A stretch of 64,000 nt of DNA from Spinellus fusiger. Taxonomy: Eukaryota > Mucoromycota > Mucoromycetes > Mucorales > Phycomycetaceae. Positions 1 through 11,227 of the stretch are shown here, piece after piece. The notes below the pieces were generated by a model that was not told the origin of the DNA, did not search any database, and was given only the letters and a program-made list of their open reading frames with translations. The translations under genes were made by a program, and so were the position numbers. The first letter of the stretch is position 1. Each line of letters starts with the position of its first letter. Location of the stretch: the NCBI GenBank assembly GCA_025094145.1, contig JALLLS010000124.1, forward strand, positions 1-64,000. Reading direction: 5' to 3'.

Positions 1-1360
1 TTGAAGTGTTTTAATGTTTATTCTATTTTTTCAAAAGTTCTCATAGGGTGGCTAAAATGCCCAATGCGCGAATAGCAATCAACACCCATAAATAAAAATA
101 CTTTGAACTGTATATAGAGTCAAAGATACTATAGTACCAGGCAGATATTATAGTACCTGATGTTGTTTTTTTGTCGTGGTAAAAAAAAAACTAAGGTCCC
201 AGAGAAAACCCCCTGAAGTTCAATACATTTAAGATACGAGGATTATCTATATATTTAGAGTAAAGTGATTTTGATAATATATCAACTCTAGAATATTCTC
301 CCAATAAAACTGAACTACACTATGCCACCCACACATCTAAACTACTTGGCATAAGTCAGATGTTCTCAAAAGCTTTTATACCATCTTGTATGACTTTGTT
401 TCTACTAATGTCATATCATATTAACACAGTTTCCAGAACCGGTAAACCCCATAATAGAAGGTCACTGTTCCAATATCCAATATGAGTGCTCATGAGTTCA
501 CTCATATTCTAACCTCCACGTGCTGCTTGGAAAAGACAGGCCTTGTTTGCTTGTTTTGTTTTGTTTTGTTTTAGGGGAGGGCTTACAAGAGATTACGAAT
601 TATTCCAACTAAATGAATTCAAAATACTCATGGAAACACAGGATGTTATGGCCTTGGTAAAGACATGAATAGTTTGTAAGAGAGCATATTAGATCTTATT
701 AATTTTCTAAGGCTTTTTATACCAAGCTTCTTTCTTCTTCTTTCAGAAAGTAGAGAAGTTGTAACAAAGTCTGTTTTTTTTTGTAGTACAGAAATTCTCT
801 GTCCACAGTGAAAGTGCTCATAAGGAGCATGAAAGAAATTCTAGCATTCAGCTTGCTGTTTACAATAGTCATAGTTGTGTATGATACAGCTCGGCGTTAG
901 TATTATTATGATTCATAGCAGGGGGAAGTTTTTTTTGGGGGAACATGTGAATGTGAACAGATTGAGCTAACACGAGGAGGGTAGTGGCTAGAAAATGCAA
1001 AAGATGTGTATAAAAATCTCTTAGCTGATAGTACAAGATGTGAAACAGGGTAATTACTTGAGTGCCCATTCCAACGATTTGGACGCTACATTAAAGACAC
1101 TTGCATTTTTATAATTTTCTACAATTTAAAAAACTTAATTGCCATGATGAGATGGACATTCTAATATTGATTAAGAAATATTTATAATCAGCAGTAACAT
1201 GCTTCAAGATAGTAAAGGCACTTATAGACTACATTTATCTATTTTTATGTCTATTATCTGTCAATATGTTTTGATGGTAGATTCTATAATTTATGATATT
1301 ATGTCCATAGCCACAATAAACACTAACACTACATAAGAGGAAACGAAATAATATACTATA
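1..1360. other. AT-rich flank, possible eroded mariner remainder
   Basis: No gene is supported here. A short T/G-rich run (TTTTG repeats) lies near 550-573. If the Tc1/mariner pseudogene to the right (about 6.69-7.51 kb, minus strand) was split by the Plavaka-like element, its C-terminal half should lie here on the minus strand. Around 1250-1320 the minus strand reads something like a hydrophobic stretch plus Met-Asp, followed further on by Lys-Cys, which faintly resembles the second catalytic block of mariner transposases. It is full of stops and is inference only. Confidence 0.3.
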
Positions 1361-1381
1361 CACACCCAAAGATTTTTCTGG
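1361..1381 (+). repeat. Left terminal inverted repeat of Plavaka-like element A
   Basis: The first 21 bases match the starts of the other two copies except at three adjacent positions (CCAAAG here, CAGGAG there). The outer 12 bases pair with the right end at 6673-6684. Confidence 0.65.
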
Positions 1382-1935
1382 CTTTTAGGCGGTGATATCT
1401 CCTTCCTTTTACATCTAAAAATATATTGCCTTTTATGCATCTGTGTTTAAAATCAAAAGGTTTGCAAGTATCTAAATAATTGTTTCCTTTTGTGGATACC
1501 TCAATATCAAATTGTATTATCAGTAAAATATATTGTTTATGAATAAAATTATTGATGGATAAAATTGTTTATTGTAATAATATAGCTAATAATACTGTAG
1601 CTAATAACATACTATTACTATAGCCACTGCTGTTCTAGGTGTATTCCTTCATAGCAACAGAATATACACCCTAAAAGCCTTGTGCTTTATCCTTGGGAGA
1701 TAGATAACTATGCTCAGGAGTATACTCTAGACAGCCTAGACCGTATAGAAGGAAGAAGATCACCTTGGACTGACTTGAGAAGAGTCTTAACTTATCTAAT
1801 AACAGAAGAGTGTATTAGTAATAGTTCAATCAAGAGAGATAGTATGCTTACCTTTTAGTTAATACTTGTCTTAAGAATAATAAGCCATATGCTATCTATT
1901 AAAAGAAGAGTCAGTACTATGTCTTGTACATTGCA

Positions 1936-2082
1936 ATGAGCTCAAGCCCAGATGATGACACTGCTTACCTTTTTATCTCAAAAATAGCCTTTGGTAGTGT
2001 CTATCACCTCCTTCTATTGTTTTTCTTTGTTAATAACCACACATTACCTTGCTTATTTATGCTCATCTTGACGAGTAATTAA
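1936..2082 (+). CDS. Short conserved ORF of the Plavaka-like family, copy A
   Basis: A 48-residue ORF begins Met-Ser-Ser-Ser-Pro-Asp-Asp-Asp, followed by a hydrophobic segment (LLLLFFFV) and a LPCLFMLIL tail. The same frame is open at the equivalent place in copies B (31575-31742) and C (40180-40347), where it starts about a dozen codons earlier. The three versions differ by amino-acid substitutions but none has a stop. It resembles no family I recognise. It might be a small membrane peptide, a leader, or a chance open frame in conserved noncoding DNA. Confidence 0.3.
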   Translation: MSSSPDDDTAYLFISKIAFGSVYHLLLLFFFVNNHTLPCLFMLILTSN

Positions 2083-2264
2083 GTATCAAATATTATGGGC
2101 AGTGTGAAAAACAACAAAAGAATAACAGATAAAAGAATAAGAAAATATTTTGATTTTGGTGACGTATCACTTTAGCCTCCACTTTCCAATAATTTATTAA
2201 GTCAAAACTCATAAGTCAAACAGCTCACTCTCTTTCCAATTTTTATTTCGAAATCTTTCTTAAC

Positions 2265-5177
2265 ATGTCTTTCACTACCATCAGATTCAAGAAGAATGAA
2301 ATTCCCACCTGCACTGTCTGCCAAAAAAAAATTTAAGACCAAGGGAAATCTGAAATCACACTCTTCTATTCACAACATGTAAGGATAATCTCAAAGAGTC
2401 ATGTTGCTCATTCTCTACTATGAATAGTTCCATGGCCGAATCTTCTTATAGGTATTTATCATAGAAATAGAGGCATAGAATAATAAGAACCAAACTCATC
2501 ATGCTTTATTGCTATTGTTCACAGACCTCTCCCCGCCATCACCACAGTCTTCCGTGTAGAAGAGGAAGGTGATGATGACCAGGAGATAGTTGTTGAAGAT
2601 GAGGAAGTTCTTGAAGAATAACCTCTTTGGGTTACCGGGGAAGATGATTTCGACAGCAGCAACAACACCTTTGAGGAGGCTGCCTCTAGATGATATCTTC
2701 CCATTCTCGACAAAGCTGGAGATGATCATACATCGTTTCTTTACTGAAAATGAGGAACGTATCTCGAGAAGATTTGCAGGGGAGATCATCACCTTGTGCA
2801 AAGATGTAAGAGAGGCTTGTCTTGCCAATCCTCAGGAGAAAGTTCCTGCTTTAAATAGGGTTCTTAACCTCGAGAAGAGGGTGAGAAGCCATGTCCCCAA
2901 GTTCCCCACCACCACCCATAATGTTACAGTGGTTGAAACCTGCAAAGGCTTGCCCCCCACCACCACCATCCACCAGTTCTCTATGAACAAACCCTCCGAG
3001 CATTTGAGGCTGCTCACCACCAACCCCCTCAAAACAACAATGCTCTCTGCCTTGCCAGACAGAACACCTGAACAGAGTGTTTTGCCTCAGCAAGGGGAGA
3101 AATGGAAGACACACCCGCTATTCCGGCACCCAATGGTCACTGTCACCATTAACAACATTTCTGTGGATCTCTGGGTGGGAGATCTAGTATATGCCTCTCC
3201 TGGTGAAAGTGTAACTTCACCATACAAGCTTGCCTCCTTTTTCATGTCAAGCGGTAGATTGATGGCCAACGCCTATGAAGAAGCATCTGGTTTGTCTTCT
3301 GTCAGAAGCATTGTCATTCTAGACATTGTGAAAGACATTCGACTTTCCAACAACACCCACACCAACTCTACCGCCCACCACCCACTCAAAAAATTGCTAC
3401 AAGTACCACCAACCCCAACAGACAGTTCATGCCAGTAAAAACTGTGCCTCTGAACTTGTTCTTAGATGATACAAGTGGCAATACAACCAAAAAGTGGAAC
3501 AAGTTTGAGAGTTGTGTGATGTCTCTTGCGGCAATGCCGTTCAAAGAACAGTGTAAGGTTGAGAATCTGTTCTTTGTCTGCACCAGCAACAAGCTGTCGA
3601 TCACGGAGATGCTCCCGGAGCTTGTGAAAGACCTTGGAGCCTTGGAGAAAGGTGTGGAGATGTTCGATGTGGAGTATGGCGAACCTGTTCTTGTTGTTGG
3701 TGTGGTGCACTTTCTCATGGCAGACAACCCTATGCATGCAGCTGTGGCATGCAGTCTTGGTGCTAAGGCTAGGCTGCCATGTAGAAAGTGTTACTGGGTT
3801 AATGGTGGAAACGCAACAGTAGAGCAGGAGGGAGTGGATGGTGACGCTCATGCAAGAAGAAGAAAGGAGGATCTGGTGGAGATGTACCAGCATTGTGCCA
3901 GCAACCCCAGCAATGCTAGCCTCAGAAGCAACTCTGACACTGGGTACAAGTTGACTGGTGGCGAAGCCCTTTTGTCCTTGCAGTCGTGGGATCCGACCAT
4001 GGATTGCCCAGTGGAAATACTCCACACCATCCTTCTTGGTGTTGCAAAACATCTTGTGGTTGGCATGGTGCCATTTTACGCCGAGAAAGAAGTGAAGCAG
4101 TTGGAAGAAAGATTTTTCAACTACCACTCGAAGGCTTTCACAAGAAAGCACCGTACTCCATTTCGCCTGCGTGGATCTTATCTTGGAAGAGACTACAAGA
4201 TCATCATCCAGCAGATGCCCACCATCCTGTGTGACCTGGTCCAAAGAAGACTTATAAGCAACAATGATTCAAAAGCAATCATCCTTGATTGTTTTGTCAA
4301 GCTTGGTTCGCTTGTATCTCTTCTCTACATGCAGGATATTGAGGCATGTCTGGACATCTATGTGGACAAGGTCAGATCTGCCACAAAAAAGTTGGTTGCT
4401 TCTATCATCATGTATGATGATTTGCCAGCTCCAAGTGCGTCTGCAAAGAAGACGATCATCAGCAACACCTTGAAGCTGCATCTCCTCCACCACCTGTACG
4501 AAGATATCTTGCGGTTTGGTTCACCTGTTTGATACGAAACAGAGAGAGGTGAACAATACAACAAGTTTATCCGAGAACACATACTGCACACCAACAGACA
4601 GTCACCTTCTCGGGATGTTGCTGTGTCTTTTGGAAAGAAGTGTATCTCGACACACATCTTTCAGGGTGGTTACTGGCAGGTACCAGGCCACAGTGGTCTC
4701 TTTACTGCTGGTGCTGAGGTGAAGCTGTTTCAGCACATACGTCCTCTTGTTCTGTCTCGTGAGCTTGCAGACAACAACTGCAGCTCCAAAAGAATAGTTG
4801 TTGGTCTGGCCGGTCTCTTTTTCTTTTTTTCTGGTGCTTTGCCTGTCTTTGGTAAGGTCGTTACCATTGACAAAAGGGAGAATATGGCCACCATTCTTCC
4901 CTACAACTTCCAACTTGTCTTTGGTGAGAATTCAACCACCCACCCTCAACATCTTGCCTTGGCTGCAGGTCCCGATTCTTTCTCTCTTTTTTCCTTGGGT
5001 TTAAAAGATAGCATTGGAAACAATGTTATCTTCCCATTGAACACCACCATTGAGGTAGCCCTCAACGAGATAGTTGTTGAACAAGTCGTAGACATTGTGT
5101 CAATGAATGAATGCACTGTTCTCAACACAAGTAAGTTTGGCTCTCTCTTTTGGACAATGACCACTAGAGTTAATTGA
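2265..5177 (+). pseudogene. Plavaka-type transposase, multiply frameshifted and interrupted
   Basis: This was a DDE-type transposase of the Plavaka branch of CACTA-like elements. The ancestral start is probably the ATG at 2265, followed by a C2H2 zinc finger (CTVC ... H-x3-H). That finger is broken by one extra A in the nine-A run at 2323-2331. An acidic linker follows in another frame, then a long frame carrying SMNKPSEHLRLL and KWKTHPLF (about 2980-3130). Near 3380-3440 the frame shifts again into the catalytic part, with LFLDDTSGN, the CRKCYW zinc knuckle, and PVEILHTILLG. An in-frame TGA at 4530-4532 cuts the frame just before the conserved YETERGEQYNKFIREHILHT block, after which the same frame runs to 5177. 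Domain order and motifs match known Plavaka transposases; the protein cannot be made from this copy. Confidence 0.8.
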
Positions 5178-5892
5178 GTGCGAGTCCCACAATAAATATT
5201 TTTTAAAACATTGTTATGCTGCAAATACTGTGGGCTTAAGGATAACAAATTATGCTAAGAGAAGAATATCGGTGACTGAGTTGTAATTTTGGGGTGATTC
5301 TTGTTCTATTTCTTGTCTTTACAGCCAATTTTCTACTTTTCAATTGCAAAGTCAATTATCTTTGTTCTGATAGGCAGGCAGAGTTTGAAATCAATCATCT
5401 GGACAATAAAAAGGCATTTTCAAACATATTAGCCAATCATAAGAAGATTTTGATTTTATTCTCAGGATATTTCTTTTTATATCCCAAAAATCTTTGGGTG
5501 TGTACAAAGGCTGGTCTAGGGAAATCAAAGAGGGTACATGAACAGGGACACAACACACAATTTGAATACAACGGGTAACTAGGCAACTGTTCTTTAAGGA
5601 ATTCTTTTTTTTTTCTAAAATGTTGTTGCAGTCTGCATTACTTTGGTAGTTCTGATTAAGCAAGTGAATTGTGAAAATTCGTTTTGTTCTCTTCTGTTTG
5701 AATATAAATACCTGCCAATCATAGTCTGTTGTTCTTCATAACTTCTATCCTCTTTAACTTGTTTGTCTTTGTCTGGCATATAAACCAACAGTTGTGATCT
5801 AGTGAGTGTTCGTGCATGTTTATTATGTCTGACATGTTAGTCAGTTTCTATTTTATTTTATTTTATTTTAATAAACCCAGTGAATCCGTTAC
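5178..5892 (+). other. Inter-module region of the Plavaka-like element
   Basis: This stretch between transposase and Fanzor fragment is shared in part with copies B and C. An open frame at about 5294-5578 has no recognisable motif. Upstream exons of the Fanzor gene would be expected here, but no RuvC-I block (DPG-like) could be read in any frame, so the N-terminal half of that gene seems lost or too eroded. A TTTTA microsatellite lies at 5850-5870. Confidence 0.4.
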
Positions 5893-6466
5893 AAAGGCAA
5901 GAAAAATGTGCCAGTGCAAGGGTAATACGACACATACATAGAGTACGTTGATACATCTTGGACTAATTATTTTTACTATTATTTTATTATTGAAAAGAGG
6001 TATTGGCACCTAAAAGGATTTGAGTACGATCCTACCAAGCTGCCAGTTGTTGCTTATGGCACAGGAATAAAGGTAAAAGAGACAGCCAAGTTTAAAGGTC
6101 ATTGTGTTGGTTTGACGAGAGTTTTATATCAATCACTGAAAAAGAGACAAAAAGATGGAGATCTTCTTATGGTTGATGTTGATAAATTTCGAACATCGAG
6201 AGTAAACATGATTGACTTCTCACCCAATATGAAAAGCTCTTCTAACAGTTGTTTTGTTTTGTTTTGTTTTTATTCTCAAGATCTGCCATACTTATAACAC
6301 AAATAACCTCACCGAGGTATTCATAAATTTCAACAATATCCATGCTTGCCAAAGTTGTGGAATTGTTTGGAACAGAGATGTAAATGTATCAAAGAATATC
6401 TATACAATTGCAGAAGAGGGATTAAAGGGTCGCCACCGACAAGCTCCATTCTTTAGAAAAGAATAG
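5893..6466 (+). pseudogene. Fanzor (eukaryotic TnpB-like RNA-guided nuclease), C-terminal fragment
   Basis: Fanzor proteins are eukaryotic relatives of TnpB that cut DNA with a RuvC-like fold guided by an omega-type RNA. Three exon pieces can be read. The first is 5893-5921 (KGKKNVPVQG). The second is 6000-6201, with LPVVAYGTGIK, KFKGHCVG and VDVDKFRTSR. The third, after a 79-nt GT-AG intron at 6202-6280, is 6281-6466 and carries the OrfB-type zinc ribbon (ICHTY ... CQSCG) and the RuvC-III block VWNRDVNVSKNI. Two features suggest loss of function: the first zinc knuckle reads C-x-x-Tyr instead of C-x-x-C, and a Lys stands in VDKFRTS where many homologues have Glu. No RuvC-I is visible. The gene lies just downstream of the transposase in the same orientation and inside the inverted repeats, so it is cargo of the element. 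Confidence 0.72.
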
Positions 6467-6672
6467 GTATTCGTATTTGTATTCATATTATATATCACCA
6501 TATCGAAGTTGGTTTCCTCCGGGATTCAGATATCTACAGGTAAATCTACATAATAATCTTTATTTGTTTAAAAACTAACATGAATACATATTAATTTATT
6601 TTTGCTCCTTTTCAAATCGATGTCATTTCTTAAACAATTATATTTCGACTATTTCCTTTTATATCTTAAAGA

Positions 6673-6684
6673 CCTCCTGGTGTG
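6673..6684 (-). repeat. Right terminal inverted repeat of element A
   Basis: CCTCCTGGTGTG is the reverse complement of the family's left end. It matches the right end of copy C (TCTCCTGGTGTA) apart from one base at each edge. Confidence 0.7.
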
Positions 6685-7510
6685 TAGAGTACTCCTAATA
6701 AAATTGAAATAAGAGCCAGTGACAGTGCTTGTTGTTTTAATTGCTTTGGAGGCAGATACTTTAGAAGCACTTGGTAATTTTTGTTTCTTTGACCAGGCCA
6801 TTGTTTTCAAGTTGATATGAGACTCTGATTCATCAATAAAGACACATTTAATCTGAACATCTACATCGGTCTGTGTCCATCTTGCTATCCATTCATGTAT
6901 CTGTTGTATCTTTTCAGACGATTTTATCTCTGAAGAATAAAAATATGGGTTTTTTGAGTGATAATGTCCATTCATTCGCCATGAACCTATGAATATTTGC
7001 TTGAGAAACATTCAGTCCTTCAAATTGACTTGTTATGCCTTCCATAGCACACTCTACTGTGTTAGAGGGGTTTTTACCCAATGTCTGCTTGAGCTATTGT
7101 TTGTGTTCTTTACTTAACAATGACTTTCTCCCAGATTTCTTCTTTGACTCATCTTCAACACTATTATTTTCTTCAAATCTATCTTTTAACTCCATCTGAT
7201 CCTTCCCCAGTCAATGATAGGCAGTTCTACGAGCAAAGTTCAGTTGCTTTGCTGCTCTACCCACAGTCAACCCTTTCTCATTAACAAGAAAAACAACAAC
7301 AACAACAACAATTCCTTAATGCCATTGCCATATTTTCTGTTGACTTTATTTTAACCTCAAAAATAATTAGAGCTGTTTTGTTTCGCAACTTTAGATTTTG
7401 TCTCATTTTTTGGGTGGTTTTTGTTCAAAATGTGTATCGAAGTCTGTAGCTTTGTCCAAAGGGTATGCTTCTTCGTCTATCTCCATTTGAACAGAGTCAT
7501 GCCCACCTTT
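6685..7510 (-). pseudogene. Tc1/mariner-type transposase, N-terminal two thirds, decayed
   Basis: Reading the minus strand from about 7510 down, several frames together give a typical fungal Tc1/mariner transposase. There is an acidic N-terminus (MEIDEEAYPLD), a helix-turn-helix block (EKGLTVGRAAKQLNFARRTA), a linker with GRKSLLS, and the first catalytic block CVFIDESESHINL preceding AWSKK. Stops and frameshifts (for example near 7210 and 7100) interrupt it. The reading ends at TVTGSYFNFI, exactly at the right inverted repeat of the Plavaka-like element, so the remainder of the DDE domain was probably displaced to the other side of that insertion. It cannot encode an active protein. Confidence 0.7.
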
Positions 7511-9700
7511 ATTTTATTTTTATCATTAACTTGTCCATCATCTAAAAATAACAGCAAGGGAATTATTGTTAATTGAAGTTTCAAAAGAGAAAGAGAAAGG
7601 TAACTTATCAAAAGTATGCCATATAAATCTTGGAATTGTGCCCAAAACAAATTTGGTCAGTGTGCCAAAATGGAAATAGTTTTTGTGCCACTTATTTTTT
7701 TCGGAGAGTGGACCAGATGATTTGAGAAATAGTGTAAATACAAGCACAAGTATTAAGTTGAAAGAGAATAGAAGAGCTAGATATACCATTTTTGTTCTAT
7801 TGAATGGCAATACCTTTTGATGACCAGCCATTAAGCACAAATATACGTCCAGACATAAACAATGTCTTGAGTTTATAGTCAAAGTAAAAAGTCACTTTAT
7901 AGAGTAAATATAATTACCACTCTAAAAGAAATCTCCATAGAGAATATTAATATATTTATATTTATATAGAATATAAATGGTAATTATTAAATCGTGCAAT
8001 GGGCTTATGAATTCTTTTATTGATTTGAAAATGAGTAGAGTGTATTGGTTGTTATTATGTTATTACTATGATTACTATTACCATGAAGTAATGAAACAGA
8101 TTGGTTTTTAGGCCAAGAATTCATAGCCAATATTAAAGCCTATAGATTACTCATTCATTTGTTTTGCTTACAGTTTTGTTTTTGTTTTTGTTTTGATTGC
8201 AGTTGATTATTTCCATACATAGCAAAATACAATTTCTTCCTATGCGTATAAGTTTAGATACGTAAATAGATAGTTAGACAGCCATCGGATCCTTTTTCAT
8301 CAAGTCATTTACTGCATAAATGCATCATTTACCTGAAATTATATGTCTATTCCTTTTAAACATATCAGGTGAAATAACAACCCATAAATAAAAGTGGAGG
8401 TACTTGATGAAAATGATATGCATAGGGTAGGATCATACGACTAACTTTCTTAGTTCATGATCAAACAATATCGAGTCATCAACTCACATAAATACAGATC
8501 GTCTGTTATGGCATATCATATGTAGCCTTGATATGTGTTTAGCCACAATAATAATTGTCTATATTTTTGGCTATTGTGGTAAATATGGCGTATTTCACAG
8601 GCAACTTACTCATAACAAGAAATTGTTATGTATAGATTATCTTTTTATCCATTAACAGCAATTTTTGTCATTTAAAGACCACCTTTCTACTTGTTCATAA
8701 CAAATAGCCACTTTGCAGCTCATTAATCTCAAAGTAAATAATCAATCTGCATTGTCAGACTGTCTATCTATTGCTGTTTCCTTATTTTGTCTATTCAAAA
8801 AGTTGTAAATAAAGACTGCAGGGCCCATATCAATAGTTGCAAAGAAAAGAAAAGAAAAAGAATCTCATGATTCAACTGACATGATTGGATACACAACTAT
8901 TACTATTTAGACTGCCTTCCCACTACTGTTACTTAGAAAAAGAGAAAAGAAGATTAGCAGTGGGAATAATAAAATTCCTATCGAGCTGTGTTATGTAATA
9001 CGTTGGATTCTCAAAATACACATTGAATTTTGATATACTTTTTATACAAATGACGTCAAGAGTAGCTTACACAGTCGAGTATCTTTTTTAAACCTAAGAA
9101 AGATAGAGGCTGTTGCTTGGAAGGGGAAAGATATCTCCTCTACCATCACCACTGCTCATATTTACAACAATAAAGTAGCATGAAATAGCATGGAATAACA
9201 TATAATCATTCGACCGAGAAAGAGTATCCTTGGCATTCAATCTATATTAAGTGGTCTTTTACACAAATCCTATGTTTTTATGTCGTTCTATTTAAATAGT
9301 AATTCTACCAGTTTACTCTTACAGAAGGAAATAGGTACTACTTCCATAGGACAAGAACAAAGAGCCTTCAGTTCATAAACAGAATAGTGTTTATGGTTTA
9401 TCCTTATAACACCTCGGAGAATCCAATTTTTCTATCTTTTTATTTACCATTCTTTGTTAACCTTGCTTATTCTCGTGATCAAAAGGGATACATTTGGATA
9501 TTGAAATACCAAAACTCTTCTTTCATGCTTTGACTTGCTCTACAAAGGGAACAGTGATAGGCCCTCACGGACAACAGTCCTCATCATGTGACCACCCATG
9601 TTATTGACAGTAGACAAAAATGGCATTGCTATTCTGTGGCATACCATATTAAATACATCATGATTTGCCCTTCAATGCTCTCTTCTTCCCTTTTCTCAAG
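7511..9700. other. AT-rich intergenic region
   Basis: No confident gene. A minus-strand open frame (about 7538-7882) with a hydrophobic stretch may be leftover transposon sequence. A perfect TGACGTCA palindrome (bZIP/CRE-type site) sits at about 9051-9058, roughly 650 bp upstream of the next gene, and could be regulatory. Short A/G-rich runs occur near 8845-8865 and 8937-8950. Confidence 0.5.
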
Positions 9701-11127
9701 ATGATTTATATCCAGCCTACAAATATCACAAGTCCCACACAGCCCCTGAAGATAAAAACCACTAGGGCACTGTCTACCAAACTATCTAGGTCAAGTAAAT
9801 TGATATCTACACGACCTACACGCATTCCCATCAAGCCGCCTGTTCCGGTTCTCCCTAAGCAAGTCAAGGCAACAAAATCACCGTCACGTCTGCCTACTGC
9901 ACCTCCTCCCGAAAAAGTTCGGTCAAGATCCCGTATTGCTGTGCCACATCGGCCAGTAAGGAAGAATGTTCACACAAACCACTCAGCCCAGAGACTGTCT
10001 CCAAAGCCTCTCCAAAAAACATCTCCAAAGCTACCACAGAAAACATCTCCAAAGCTACCACAAAAAACATTGTCTAAAGCGCTTCCTAAACTTGTACAAA
10101 GACCCACCTCCAAGGCTTTCCTCAAAACTCCGTCACCTCTTGTTCAAAAGAACGCACAAGACAGACCACCCTCCTATACAACCCCCAAAAAGTCACCGGT
10201 AGCACAAATGAAAGAAACCCTAGAAAAAGAACAGCAAAAGGTAAATATTCTGAGTAATACAGAAAGTCTAATTTCTGTCTGTAGGTGGAAGAATGTCAAC
10301 AGAAGATTGAGCAACAAGCCAATGTATTGGATCAATTAAGGGCAGAATCAGAGGTAAATCACAATAGTAATGCAGAGTGCTGAATGAATAATGAAATAGC
10401 ACTAACATGTTCTGTCTATCCTTCTCAGGTACAAGAACAAATGTACAAACAGACACTTTCTGAAAAGGAAAAGGAAATATCCGAACAGCAGCAGATAATA
10501 ACCACGCTTCGACAGACTCTGGAAGAGCGAAATCAAGAATTTGCAGTCATCAAAGCAAGTCATCAATTAGAAGAAGAGAATTCAAACAAGAGAGAGAGAG
10601 AGAATGAACAAAAACCACAGTCGATCTCCATAGGAACAAATACTACACCTGTTTCCATAGAAACCCACACTCCACAAAAGAAATACAATGATGCGTCAAC
10701 ACAAACAATCCGAAAGAGAACGCCCACACAATTACAAACAGCGCCTAACATGGATGAGGCTATTGAGCGGCTATTGAATGAAATAGAACAAGCGGAGCAT
10801 ACTCACCGTCCAGAGATCTCTACTCAAGTGTCTTTACCGCCTTCACCACCCCCTCACCACCACTCAAAACCTTTTCTATCCAAAAGACCTCTCTCTAACC
10901 AATGGGACCAACGGTTTTTACCCACTGAAGCAGTGTCTTGGCCCACTCCTCAGTCACTTTCTGTGCTTCGAAAGACATCTACACAAGAGACACCCAATAG
11001 ATATTCCTCTGCTATTTCTACTACTATTTCTACTAATTACACACAGGAGGATGAGGCTTTGTTCAGAGAGATTGAACAGGAAATCAATAGTGGAAAAATG
11101 TTAGATCTTTGCCTAGAAGACTTCTAA
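9701..11127 (+). CDS. Coiled-coil, Ser/Thr/Pro-rich basic protein of unknown function
   Basis: Three exons splice in frame: 9701-10240, 10285-10353 and 10429-11127, joined by GT-AG introns of 44 and 75 nt, giving about 435 residues. The start is the ATG at 9701 (MIYIQPTN). The first 160 residues are very basic and rich in Pro, Lys and Ser, with three imperfect repeats of the kind SPKLPQKT around residues 106-130. Exons 1-3 junctions encode a continuous Gln/Glu/Lys-rich coiled coil (about residues 165-275). The rest is low complexity (SPPPHHH, poly-Thr/Ser) and ends in an acidic motif, LCLEDF. The combination suggests a cytoskeletal or centrosome-associated scaffold, but that is a guess; no family is recognised. 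Confidence 0.7.
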
Positions 11128-11227
11128 ATAGCTCATAGGCACTCATTTTATTCATTTTTTTTTATTATTATTAAAAAAATATGTGATAGTATTTTCAATG
11201 TAGTGTATTCATAATAGGGCAGAGGGT

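Larger units (their letters stand above)
1361..6684 (+). mobile_element. Plavaka/KDZ-like (CACTA-related) DNA transposon, degraded, with Fanzor cargo
   Basis: This is the longest of three related copies in the window (others at 31194 and 39772). Boundaries come from aligning the copies by eye and from terminal inverted repeats. The left end reads CACACCCAAAGATTTTTCTG (CACACCAGGAGAT in the copies at 31194 and 39772), and the right end is CCTCCTGGTGTG, the reverse complement of CACACCAGGAGG. Inside, in one direction, lie a short ORF near the left end, a broken Plavaka-type transposase, and a Fanzor-type nuclease C-terminal part. The right end abuts the reading frame of a Tc1/mariner pseudogene, implying insertion into an older transposon. 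A clean target-site duplication could not be resolved. The element is inactive as it stands because the transposase carries frameshifts and stops. Confidence 0.75.

Noticed and set aside
2590..2760. First part of the 282-codon ORF at 2590 as native protein start
   Set aside because: It begins at TTG, and the acidic reading in another frame fits the transposase better; the native frame joins only from about 2765.
3462..4244. 260-codon minus-strand ORF
   Set aside because: Antisense shadow of the Plavaka transposase frame, which carries clear family motifs.
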